Assembly: GCA_934725285.1 (NCBI GenBank)
Contig: CAKVBK010000005.1
Coordinates: forward strand, 1 to 44,731
Direction: 5' to 3'
DNA: 44,731 nucleotides
Origin: an uncultured Bacteroidales bacterium
GTDB lineage: Bacteria > Bacteroidota > Bacteroidia > Bacteroidales > UBA932
Positions 8,169-16,657 of this stretch are shown here, one piece after another (position 1 is the stretch's first letter; every line of letters starts with the position of its first letter). A program made the position numbers and the translations under genes. The notes beneath the pieces are model-generated. The model had not been told where the DNA came from and searched no databases. It saw nothing but the letters and a program-made list of their open reading frames with translations.

Positions 8169-10064
8169 ATGAATATATTCAAAAGGAAGGCGTTCCCTTT
8201 CTCCGCCCTTTGCGCGGCTTTGGCTGTCGCTACGGCTTGCGAGAAGCAGGAATCGCCTGAGAATGGTGGTGAAAAGACCGGACCGATCATTATCAACGAG
8301 TCTCTGGCTGCCATCAAAGGAGAGCTGATCATAAAGATCAAGGGCTCTAATGTGGGGACAAGGGCGGCCGGTTCGTCTGACGACGCGCTTGCCGGGACCC
8401 GTGAGGTCTCCGAAGTGCTGGCGCAGAACGGAAAGTTCCGTCTGGAAAGGCTTTTCCCTGAATGCGGACGTTTCGAGGCCCGCACCCATGCGGAGGGGCT
8501 TGATACATGGTACATAGCCAGCTTCGACAAGACTCTGGAAACTTCGGACGTGGTCGCACAGTTGAAGAAGTGCGGCTCGGTGGAGAGCATTGAATATTCC
8601 CTGCCGGTCGTGATGTCTGACGCGCATGGCGAAGGTGCACCGTCCGTCGCCCCTATGGCGATGGCGGCAAGCCGCAAGGAGGCTTTCCCGTTCAACGAGA
8701 GCAAGGCTGTCCAGCAGATGCAGTGGCACTACAACAACACCGGCTCGATCTTCGGCAACACCGGTCTTGTCGGCGCTGACGCTGACGTGTGGGCCGCATG
8801 GAAACTCTGCACCGGCAATCCTGACGTCATCGTGGCCGTGATAGATCAGGGCGTGAAGTATGACCACGATGATCTGGCCGACAATATGTGGGTCAACAAG
8901 GGCGAGATTCCGGGCAACGGAATCGACGACGACGGCAACGGCTACATCGATGATGTCTACGGTTTCAATTTCGTGGACAACAAAGGCACGATCGTCACAT
9001 CCTCAGCCCTCTCGCATGGTACACACGTCGCCGGCACAATCGCGGCTGTCAACAACAACGGTGTAGGCGTGAACGGAATCGCCGGAGGATCAGGCAATCA
9101 TGACGGAGTCCGGATCATGACCCTCCAGACTCTGGGAGCCAGCGAGAACGGCTCGTCCGGCTCGGGTCTCGGCGGAATCGTCAGGGCGATGAAATACGCA
9201 GCCGACAACGGGGCTGTCATCTGCCAGAACAGCTGGGGCTACAACCAGAAGCTCAGCTGGAACACGTGGACACGCAGCTCGTTCTCGGCTCTGAGGCGCG
9301 CCATCGACTACTTTGTCAAGTACGCCGGCGTGGACGAGAACGGTGAGCAGACCGGCCCGATGAAGGGCGGTATCGTGATCTTCGCCGCCGGCAACGAGGC
9401 CGTTAATTATCAGGCGTTCCCTGCCGCTGACAAGAGCGTGGTGAGCGTGGCTTCATATTCCTACACCGGTGACGCGGCTTATTACACGAACTACGGCACG
9501 TGGGTGGACATCTCCGCTCCGGGCGGCGACACCTACGTGGACAGCAACTACGGCGGGGTCTACAGCACCAGCGTCAAGGAGGACGGAACATCCGGCTATG
9601 AATATATGCAGGGAACCTCTATGGCATGCCCTCATGTCAGCGGGGCATGCGCCTTGGCCGTCTCCTATTACTACGGCAAGGACAAGAAGACGGGACTCAC
9701 TCCTGATATGCTCCGCTCTGCGCTTCTGAGTTCGGCTCGGCCGATCAACGCCAACCTCAGCGCACCGTATGTCGGGAATATGGGCGTGGGTATGCTCGAC
9801 ACTTACCGTCTGCTCCAGTACATGGGCTATCTTGGAGATATTCCTGCCCAGACGGTCTCTGCCGGCCAGACAATAACACTTGATCTGTCAGAATATTTCC
9901 CGACGGTTCAGGTGCTGTCATATTCGGTCACCGATCCTGGCATAGTGAAGGCATCCCTCTCAAAGGGAGTCCTCACTCTCGAAGGTGTGGCATCCGGGGA
10001 GACGGAAGTGACTGTCTCTGACGGTAATTCAATGTTCAAGGCAATTAAGGTAACAGTCAACTGA
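8169..10064 (+). CDS. Subtilisin-like (S8) serine protease lipoprotein
   Basis: This 631-residue protein has a complete subtilase catalytic centre: Asp226 in AVIDQG, His283 in SHGTHVAGT, the oxyanion Asn409 in FAAGN, and Ser484 in GTSMACPHVSG. The Asp-rich segment GNGIDDDGNGYIDDVYGFNF (about 245-270) is an insertion common in Bacteroidetes subtilases and probably binds calcium. A lipobox (VATAC, then EKQE) makes it a lipid-anchored, probably surface-exposed protease. Residues 45-150 form a propeptide-like alpha/beta domain (LAAIKGELIIKIK...). The last 75 residues are a small Ig-like or cadherin-like beta domain. It is the only enzyme in the 946-18669 run and ends TGATG on the next gene, so it is likely co-translated with the FN3 lipoprotein and co-expressed with SusC/SusD. 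The substrate is unknown. Confidence 0.93.
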   Translation: MNIFKRKAFPFSALCAALAVATACEKQESPENGGEKTGPIIINESLAAIKGELIIKIKGSNVGTRAAGSSDDALAGTREVSEVLAQNGKFRLERLFPECGRFEARTHAEGLDTWYIASFDKTLETSDVVAQLKKCGSVESIEYSLPVVMSDAHGEGAPSVAPMAMAASRKEAFPFNESKAVQQMQWHYNNTGSIFGNTGLVGADADVWAAWKLCTGNPDVIVAVIDQGVKYDHDDLADNMWVNKGEIPGNGIDDDGNGYIDDVYGFNFVDNKGTIVTSSALSHGTHVAGTIAAVNNNGVGVNGIAGGSGNHDGVRIMTLQTLGASENGSSGSGLGGIVRAMKYAADNGAVICQNSWGYNQKLSWNTWTRSSFSALRRAIDYFVKYAGVDENGEQTGPMKGGIVIFAAGNEAVNYQAFPAADKSVVSVASYSYTGDAAYYTNYGTWVDISAPGGDTYVDSNYGGVYSTSVKEDGTSGYEYMQGTSMACPHVSGACALAVSYYYGKDKKTGLTPDMLRSALLSSARPINANLSAPYVGNMGVGMLDTYRLLQYMGYLGDIPAQTVSAGQTITLDLSEYFPTVQVLSYSVTDPGIVKASLSKGVLTLEGVASGETEVTVSDGNSMFKAIKVTVN

Positions 10065-11902
10065 TGAACAGATCCATTATAACGAAATTGTCACTTGCGC
10101 TTCTCCTGGTGGCAATGTCTTGCGAGAAGGAGAACGAAGAACCTGCGCAGGTGTCGCTTCCGGAACCGAAGGTTCTTGTCGGCGATGTCACCAGCACGTC
10201 TTTCAGCGTGTCGTGGGACGTTGTGACGGACGCCGGATCCTACACCTACATATTCAATGAAAAAGACACGGTGACAACGAGAGACCGGAAGGTCTCATAC
10301 TCAGATCTGACTCCTTCGACGGAATATTCATTCGCTGTCAAGACTGATGCCGGGGCAAACGGCTCCTATGCTGATTCGAGGTACGTGACGGTTCATGTGA
10401 TCACTGAGGGCGAGAGTGTCCTCGAGGCCCCGGAACCGGTTCTTGTGGCAGCCTACAAGTCGAGGACGATCATAAACTGGAAACCGGTCGCCGGTGCCAC
10501 CGCTTATGAATATTCAGTCGCTGGAATGACCGGTAAGGTTGAGACATGCTCGGTGGAACTGAGCGGCTTCAATGGCTCCACTGACTATGTGTTCCGTCTG
10601 AAGGCGCTGTCTGACGAACAGTACGTGAATGATTCTCCGGAGGCGGAGCTGAAGTTCACCACACGTCCTGAGTCCGAGGACATACCTCAGATCATAATGT
10701 CCCTGCTGGAATGCGGCTCGGACTACGCCAACTTCAATGTCTATGCTGTACCGGATTTCCGTTATGTTTATTTCGGCGTGCCGGCAAGCTACTTCACCGA
10801 CCATTCCGACACGGAGATCCGTGACACCTATCTGAAGTACATGCTGGACGCGATAGAGGAAAGCAACATGACTGTCGAGGGTGGAATGTCCTATTATACC
10901 AAGACCGGCTCGTCCAACTACACCGAGTACCCGCTTTATCCGGAACTATCGTACTACATTGTGGCTTTCGGTGTCAGCCTTGACGGGAAGGCCACGACTC
11001 CTCTGTACAAGATAGCCGCGAAGACCAAGGCTCACGACACGATGACCGATCCGTCCCTTGAAGGGGCCGACTGGTTCACGCAGACGATGTTCCATTCGGT
11101 GTTCGGACAGTACAACGCAACCAATTGCGTGTGGACCAACTGGGCGGGAAAAAACGTCGCCAAAATGAATTATGTCCTTACTTCGACATATTCATTCAAC
11201 GCCTATTTCGGCGGGTCGTTCGACCTTTTCAGACGCTACACCGCGCTTAAAGGAAGTCCTGTCACGGAACAGGAATATATTGAGAAAGTCAATGAGGACG
11301 AAGGAATGACCACCAGGTTCGCGCCTTTGTCTGCCGCCACGTCCTACACACTCGGCACGCTGGCGGTCAACGAGGCTGGTGACACCACTTTTGTCGTGAA
11401 CACGCTTTCCACGATGACCTCGACCACCTACTACGATTGGGCGTTTGTCTCGCTGGGCACAAGCACATCCCATCCTGCGTCCACTGCCCTGGCGGCCAAT
11501 GTCTCGATAGCGTTTGACGCCACGGAATCCTTGAATATTCAGGTTTCGGGAGGCCGTTATCTTTTCTGCCGCAATTCCGAACTCGCCGGGGTGAAGGTGT
11601 CTGACGCTTCCAAGATTGTGAAAGAGAAAGGGACAGACTTCTCTCAGACCCAGATCAAGGTTCTGAATATGACAGGAAACATCTCTATGTCGTTCGGCTC
11701 TGACGGAACAACTCTTGAGCCGGGAACCAAATACACTTTGTTGGTCAACCTTATCTCGGCAAGCGGAGATGAAGTGCTTCGTTACGCCACCGCTTCCACC
11801 GCTGAAGGCACAAAGACGAGGTCGGCGGTTTACGGAGAGCCTAAGGGACGCATTGAGATCAATACCCCTGTAATCCTTGACACTTACGAAATAAGCAGAT
11901 AG
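10064..11902 (+). CDS. Fibronectin type III lipoprotein partner of the protease
   Basis: The 612-residue protein has a signal and lipobox (VAMSC, then EKENEE). Two FN3-like domains follow (about 33-118, with SFSVSWDVVTDAGSYTY; and about 125-207, with IINWKPVAGATAYEYSV). From about residue 212 comes a module related to the C-terminal part of the two BACON lipoproteins (YANFNVYAVPDFRYVYFGV, YYIVAFGVSLDGKATTPLY). A second copy-like stretch starts near residue 365 (NYVLTSTYSFNAYFGG). No catalytic residues are recognisable. The start overlaps the protease stop by one base (TGATG), and the stop is 2 bases from the SusC start, so the gene links the protease to the transporter. It is probably a surface binding protein that hands substrate or peptides to SusD. 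Confidence 0.75.
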   Translation: MNRSIITKLSLALLLVAMSCEKENEEPAQVSLPEPKVLVGDVTSTSFSVSWDVVTDAGSYTYIFNEKDTVTTRDRKVSYSDLTPSTEYSFAVKTDAGANGSYADSRYVTVHVITEGESVLEAPEPVLVAAYKSRTIINWKPVAGATAYEYSVAGMTGKVETCSVELSGFNGSTDYVFRLKALSDEQYVNDSPEAELKFTTRPESEDIPQIIMSLLECGSDYANFNVYAVPDFRYVYFGVPASYFTDHSDTEIRDTYLKYMLDAIEESNMTVEGGMSYYTKTGSSNYTEYPLYPELSYYIVAFGVSLDGKATTPLYKIAAKTKAHDTMTDPSLEGADWFTQTMFHSVFGQYNATNCVWTNWAGKNVAKMNYVLTSTYSFNAYFGGSFDLFRRYTALKGSPVTEQEYIEKVNEDEGMTTRFAPLSAATSYTLGTLAVNEAGDTTFVVNTLSTMTSTTYYDWAFVSLGTSTSHPASTALAANVSIAFDATESLNIQVSGGRYLFCRNSELAGVKVSDASKIVKEKGTDFSQTQIKVLNMTGNISMSFGSDGTTLEPGTKYTLLVNLISASGDEVLRYATASTAEGTKTRSAVYGEPKGRIEINTPVILDTYEISR

Positions 11903-11904
11903 TT

Positions 11905-14900
11905 ATGAGATTGAACAAGATATTGCGAACGATCGCCCTTATTCTCTTGCTGTGCGCCGCTGTCGTGGCGTCGGCCCAGAACAAGGCGATCACTGTCAGC
12001 GGAAAGGTCGTTGACAAGACAGGTGAGCCTGTCATCAGCGCGGGCGTGTTCATCAAGGGAACCACTACAGGAACCGTGACGGATTTCGATGGAAAGTACA
12101 CCCTGACCAACGTTCCTGCCGATGCTGTCCTCACCGCATCTAACCTTGGTTACACAACGGCAGAGCAGGCTGTGAACGGAAAGACAGTCGTGGACTTTGT
12201 CCTTCAGGATGAGTCTGTGGTTCTTGACGATGTGATTGTCGTGGCTTACGGTACGGCCAAAAAGGAATCGTTCACCGGGTCCGCCAGCGTTGTGAAAGGG
12301 GACGAACTCAGCAAGAGGCCGGTCGGCAACCTCACGAAATCCTTCGAGGGAGCGGTGGCAGGAGTTCAGGTTACCTCGGGAGGTGGCCAGCCTGGCGAGG
12401 GCGCGTCCATCATGGTCCGTGGCGCCGGTTCCGTGAACGCTTCTTCCAGCCCTCTCTATGTTGTGGACGGTGTCCCTTACGATGGAGCCATCAGCGCCAT
12501 CAACCCGGCGGACATCGAGACGATGACTGTTTTGAAGGATGCTTCCGCAGGTGCCCTTTACGGAGCTCGCGGAGCCAATGGTGTCATCGTGATCACCACC
12601 AAGAAAGGAAACAAGGACAGGGTGAATGTCAGCTATAAAGGAAACTTCGGCGTGGCCTCCAGGGCCTTGAAACGCTATGACCTTGTGGGAATGAGTGACT
12701 ATGTCGAGCTGACCTACGAGGCTCTGCGCAACTCTGCCCAGTACGGCACAGGAATGGATTTCGACGCCGCGAGTGTCTATGCGGCCAACAACCTCGGCCA
12801 GACGATCGGAGGACTTAAGAATCCTGAATATTACAACCCTTACAAGAACTACTCTTGGTCGGAGCTGATTGATAAAAGCACGGGAAAGATCCAAGATGAC
12901 GCTGTCGCTGCTTGGAATGAGAACTGGATGGACGAGATCAGCAATGAGAAGGCCTTCCGCACGGAGCACGTGCTTTCCGTCAGCGGAGGAACAGAGAAGA
13001 CAACCTATTTATATTCTTTGGGTTATTACAAAGAGAACGGTACTCTTCAGAACACCGACTTCGACCGTTTCACCGGAAGGATCAGCGGAGATGTGCAGGC
13101 TACGGACTGGTTCAAGATGGGGATGAGCGCCAACCTCGCGCACGCTGTGTCAGATTTTCAGGACGCTACCGGAAGCGAGACATCAAATGTCTGGTATACA
13201 GCCCAGTTCATGGCTCCTGTCTATCCTGTCTATCTCAAGGATATGGAAGGAAACAATGTGCTCGACGCTGCTGGAAACAGGCAGTACGAATATGGCTCCG
13301 AGGAAGACAACGGCTACGCCAACCGTGTCACCGCCCAGGGATTCAACTCCAAGGCCGAATTGTACAACAACAAGGCGTACTACAAACGGAACTCCGTGTC
13401 CGCCAGGACATTCTTGAAATTCGGCACGGTCAACAAGGACGCATTGCTCTACGGTCTCAATCTCGACATCAACCTTGGTGTGGACTTCACGGACTACGGC
13501 CGCACGACGACCAATGACAAGTACCACGGCAACGCCGCATCGCAGGGAGGAACCGTCAGCAAGTACAACACAAGGACGATGAGCTACACTCTCAATGAAC
13601 TGTTGACCTACCGCAGGAAGTTCGGAGAGCATTCCGTTGACCTCCTCGCCGGCCACGAGTACTATCGTTACAACTACAACTACCAGCTTGGCTCAAAGAG
13701 CGGTATCGTTGACGGCATCGATGAGCTCGGCTCGGCCGTGACCACACTCAGCAACACGTCATATTCAAATGACTATGCCATCGAGTCTGTGCTCGCCCGT
13801 CTGAACTACGGGTTCCGTGACCGTTATTATTTCGACGCCTCATGGCGTACCGACGGCTCGTCACGTTTCCACAAGTCAAACCAGTGGGGTAACTTCTGGT
13901 CGGTCGGGGCTTCGTGGAGAATCTCGGAGGAGGATTTCATGAAATCCACTTCGGACTGGCTGAACAATCTCACCCTCAAGGCTTCCTACGGAGTACAGGG
14001 CAACGACAACCTCGGCTCGTACTACGTTTGGCAGGGCCGTTTCAGCTATGGCTGGGCCAACGGCACCCGTCCGGGCTCGACCGCATCCTCAATCGAGAAC
14101 AAACTCGTCACGTGGGAGAAGAACGGCAACCTGAACACGGGCATCGAGGCCAGTATGTTCGGTGGAAGGCTCACCACCACCATTGAATATTACTCCCGCA
14201 AGACGAGGGATATGCTCCTTAACAACCCTCTCGCCATCTCCTCTGGATTCTCTGGCTACGACGACAACGTGGGTTCGATGGTGAACAGGGGATTGGAGGC
14301 TTCGCTGCGCGGAGTGATTTTCGATCGCTCCGACTTCCATTGGGACGCTTCCTTGATGCTTTCCATGAACAGGAACAAGGTGACGGAACTCACTTCCTCC
14401 CAGGATGTCATCAACTACGGCAGCGTCGTGATCGAGAAAGGAAAGCCTATCTACACGTTCTATATGTCCAAGTCAGCCGGAGTCTCACCTTCGACAGGCC
14501 GCCAGCTCTACTATGCCTACTACCGCTATGCGGTGGACAAGACCGGTTCAGTCGTGACGGAGAAGTGTGATGAATATGTCACCGACAATGTCGCTCTGGC
14601 ATCACTGAGCAAGTACTACTACGGCAGCCGTCAGGCTTTGTTCTCAGGCAGTTTCTCGTCCAACTTCACGTTCTTCAAGAATTTCGACTTCTCTTTCCTG
14701 ACCACGTTCTCGGTCGGCGGAAAGATCTATGACAGTCTGTACGGAGGAGCGATGAATGTCACTTATGCGGGAAACAACTGGCACAAGAATGTCCTCAGAC
14801 GTTGGCAGAAGCCGGGTGACATCACAGATGTCCCTCTTGTCGAGATCGGGGGCAGCCGTTCAAGCACAGGTGAGGAACTGATAGATGCGTCATATTTCGC

Positions 14901-15111
14901 CATCAAGAACATCACCTTGGGTTACACCCTTCCTTCATCGTTGACGAAGAAGGCAGGAATCGGTGCTTGCAGGGTGTTTGTCACCGCTGACAATCTGGCC
15001 CTTTTCTGCCACATGGACGGAATGGATCCTCAGTACAACTTCACAGGAACAGTTTCCTACACCTACACCCCGTCAAGGGTAGTGGCGGCTGGAATTGACA
15101 TAAACTTCTAA
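11905..15111 (+). CDS. SusC/RagA-family TonB-dependent outer-membrane transporter
   Basis: The 1068-residue protein starts with a cleavable signal (ending AAVVASAQ), a carboxypeptidase-regulatory-like beta domain (about 30-115, VSGKVVDKTGEPVISAGVFI), and a TonB plug. The plug carries SusC hallmarks: VVAYGTAKKESFTGS, SIMVRGAGSVNASSSPLYVV DGVP in two adjoining parts, and ASAGALYGARGANGVI. A long beta-barrel follows, ending in the aromatic residue of GIDINF. It has no N-terminal STN signalling domain, unlike the second SusC in this window. Its partner SusD starts 4 bases downstream. The pair imports oligomers in a TonB-dependent way. With a surface protease and no glycosidase in the locus, peptides are the likeliest cargo, as known for RagAB, but this is inferred from context. 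Confidence 0.95.
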   Translation: MRLNKILRTIALILLLCAAVVASAQNKAITVSGKVVDKTGEPVISAGVFIKGTTTGTVTDFDGKYTLTNVPADAVLTASNLGYTTAEQAVNGKTVVDFVLQDESVVLDDVIVVAYGTAKKESFTGSASVVKGDELSKRPVGNLTKSFEGAVAGVQVTSGGGQPGEGASIMVRGAGSVNASSSPLYVVDGVPYDGAISAINPADIETMTVLKDASAGALYGARGANGVIVITTKKGNKDRVNVSYKGNFGVASRALKRYDLVGMSDYVELTYEALRNSAQYGTGMDFDAASVYAANNLGQTIGGLKNPEYYNPYKNYSWSELIDKSTGKIQDDAVAAWNENWMDEISNEKAFRTEHVLSVSGGTEKTTYLYSLGYYKENGTLQNTDFDRFTGRISGDVQATDWFKMGMSANLAHAVSDFQDATGSETSNVWYTAQFMAPVYPVYLKDMEGNNVLDAAGNRQYEYGSEEDNGYANRVTAQGFNSKAELYNNKAYYKRNSVSARTFLKFGTVNKDALLYGLNLDINLGVDFTDYGRTTTNDKYHGNAASQGGTVSKYNTRTMSYTLNELLTYRRKFGEHSVDLLAGHEYYRYNYNYQLGSKSGIVDGIDELGSAVTTLSNTSYSNDYAIESVLARLNYGFRDRYYFDASWRTDGSSRFHKSNQWGNFWSVGASWRISEEDFMKSTSDWLNNLTLKASYGVQGNDNLGSYYVWQGRFSYGWANGTRPGSTASSIENKLVTWEKNGNLNTGIEASMFGGRLTTTIEYYSRKTRDMLLNNPLAISSGFSGYDDNVGSMVNRGLEASLRGVIFDRSDFHWDASLMLSMNRNKVTELTSSQDVINYGSVVIEKGKPIYTFYMSKSAGVSPSTGRQLYYAYYRYAVDKTGSVVTEKCDEYVTDNVALASLSKYYYGSRQALFSGSFSSNFTFFKNFDFSFLTTFSVGGKIYDSLYGGAMNVTYAGNNWHKNVLRRWQKPGDITDVPLVEIGGSRSSTGEELIDASYFAIKNITLGYTLPSSLTKKAGIGACRVFVTADNLALFCHMDGMDPQYNFTGTVSYTYTPSRVVAAGIDINF

Positions 15112-15115
15112 AGGA

Positions 15116-16657
15116 ATGAAAAAGATATTATCTATAATGTCGGCGGCTCTTTGCGCCGTCTCCTGCAATCTTGAATTCCAGCCTACGGATTCCGGCTCCG
15201 GAGAGGATCTTCTGAAGTCGGCGACCACAGCGGTGACGATTGTGGACGGAATATACAGGACAATGTGGACAGCGGGCTGGTCAACCGGCGGCAATGCCCA
15301 CCAGTGCTTCGGAATCTCCGCCTACAACATTGCCCTTGAATCTATGGCCGATGACTTCATCATGCAGAGCCAGGGCAACGGATGGTTCTGGTATGACCAC
15401 TGCTACAACGTGAAGTCGTTCTACACTTCGGACAGTTTCCGTCCGTATGACGTGTGGAACGCCAACTACACCTGGATTTCCAACGCCAACTATGTGATCT
15501 CCGCCGAAAAGACGATGACCGGAAGCGAGATCGACGTGGACTATGTGCTCGGCAACGCCTACGCCATCAGGGCTCTGTCATATTTCAACCTGGCCAACTG
15601 GTTCGCCCGCCCGCCTTACAGCGCATTGCAGGACAAGTTCCGCTGGTCCGATCCTTGTGTCCCGATCTACACCGAGCCTACCGGCAAGGATTTCGTCGGC
15701 AAGAAGCGAGAGAATCTTGAAACTGTCTTTGCCCAGATAAACTCTGATCTTGACACAGCCATCGATCTGTTGGAAAAGGGAGACGGATCCGCTCTCGGCG
15801 GGACCAAGTCTCACATCACCTATTATGTCGCTCTTGGCATCAAGGCTCGTGTGGCTCTGGCCGCCGGAGACTGGAAAACTGCTTTGGACGCTTCGGAAAA
15901 GATCATCAACTCTGAGGAATATTCAATCGGAGGCACATCCGAGTTGATGAACGGCATGAACTCGCTTTCCGCCGCCAACGTGATGTGGGGCGCCGGAATC
16001 GAGAACACCGAGCAAGCCGGAGGCTATGCCAGTTTCTTTGCCCACATGGACAATGTTGACGGTGCCTATGCACAGTCGGCCCCGAAGCTGATCAACTCAA
16101 GTCTGTACAAGCAGATACGCCCAGGAGACATCCGCCGGGCATGGTGGGATCCGGATGACAAGGAGTCTCCGTATGTCTCGAAGAAATTCAAGTTCACCAA
16201 TGTGGCCGCATGGTTGGGAGACTACATCTATATGAGGGTCGAGGAGTTCTACTTTGACGCCGCGGAGGCCGCTCTCCGTCTTGGAGACAAGGACAAGGCC
16301 GTCAGGTATCTCAACGCCGTGATGCAGAAGCGTGACGCGACCTTCGATGCCTCCAGCCTTGATGGAACAATGCTTGGCTCGCTCACCACATCATGGACCG
16401 GCTCTCTGCTTGAGAATATTCTCGTGCAGAAGAGAATCGAGCTTTGGGGAGAGTTCGGCCGCTTGGTCGATGTGCGCCGTCTCGGTCAGGGAATCGACAG
16501 GAAGACCTCCGACGGGTTCGCCGAGGAGTGCATCTCCACAATGTCCGGCAACGGCATCAACCTCACCAATCCTGACACCTACGACTGGGTGATGACCATC
16601 CCTCAGGATGAAATCAACAATAACCCTAACATTAACGAAGAAGATCAGAATCCATAA
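15116..16657 (+). CDS. SusD/RagB-family surface lipoprotein
   Basis: The 513-residue protein has a lipobox (LCAVSC, Cys about 18) and the family's typical opening (LEFQPTDSG). The alpha-helical TPR-like body includes AYAIRALSYFNLANWFARPP, the conserved RALSYF segment of SusD proteins, followed by residues typical of the family such as VPIYTEPTG. The C-terminal part carries ENILVQKRIELWGEFGRLVDVRRLG, given here only as a landmark near residues 430-455. It follows susC by 4 bases and its stop overlaps the next start (TAATG). SusD caps the SusC barrel and binds cargo at the surface. Specificity cannot be read from sequence. Confidence 0.94.
   Translation: MKKILSIMSAALCAVSCNLEFQPTDSGSGEDLLKSATTAVTIVDGIYRTMWTAGWSTGGNAHQCFGISAYNIALESMADDFIMQSQGNGWFWYDHCYNVKSFYTSDSFRPYDVWNANYTWISNANYVISAEKTMTGSEIDVDYVLGNAYAIRALSYFNLANWFARPPYSALQDKFRWSDPCVPIYTEPTGKDFVGKKRENLETVFAQINSDLDTAIDLLEKGDGSALGGTKSHITYYVALGIKARVALAAGDWKTALDASEKIINSEEYSIGGTSELMNGMNSLSAANVMWGAGIENTEQAGGYASFFAHMDNVDGAYAQSAPKLINSSLYKQIRPGDIRRAWWDPDDKESPYVSKKFKFTNVAAWLGDYIYMRVEEFYFDAAEAALRLGDKDKAVRYLNAVMQKRDATFDASSLDGTMLGSLTTSWTGSLLENILVQKRIELWGEFGRLVDVRRLGQGIDRKTSDGFAEECISTMSGNGINLTNPDTYDWVMTIPQDEINNNPNINEEDQNP

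Noticed and set aside
7884..8867. Minus-strand open frame (327 codons) opposite the protease start
   Set aside because: It lies opposite a BACON lipoprotein and the protease propeptide and resembles no family; a shadow frame.
11884..12969. Long minus-strand open frame (361 codons) across the start of susC
   Set aside because: The plus strand encodes unmistakable SusC signal, regulatory and plug domains; the antisense frame has no recognisable features and reflects codon bias.
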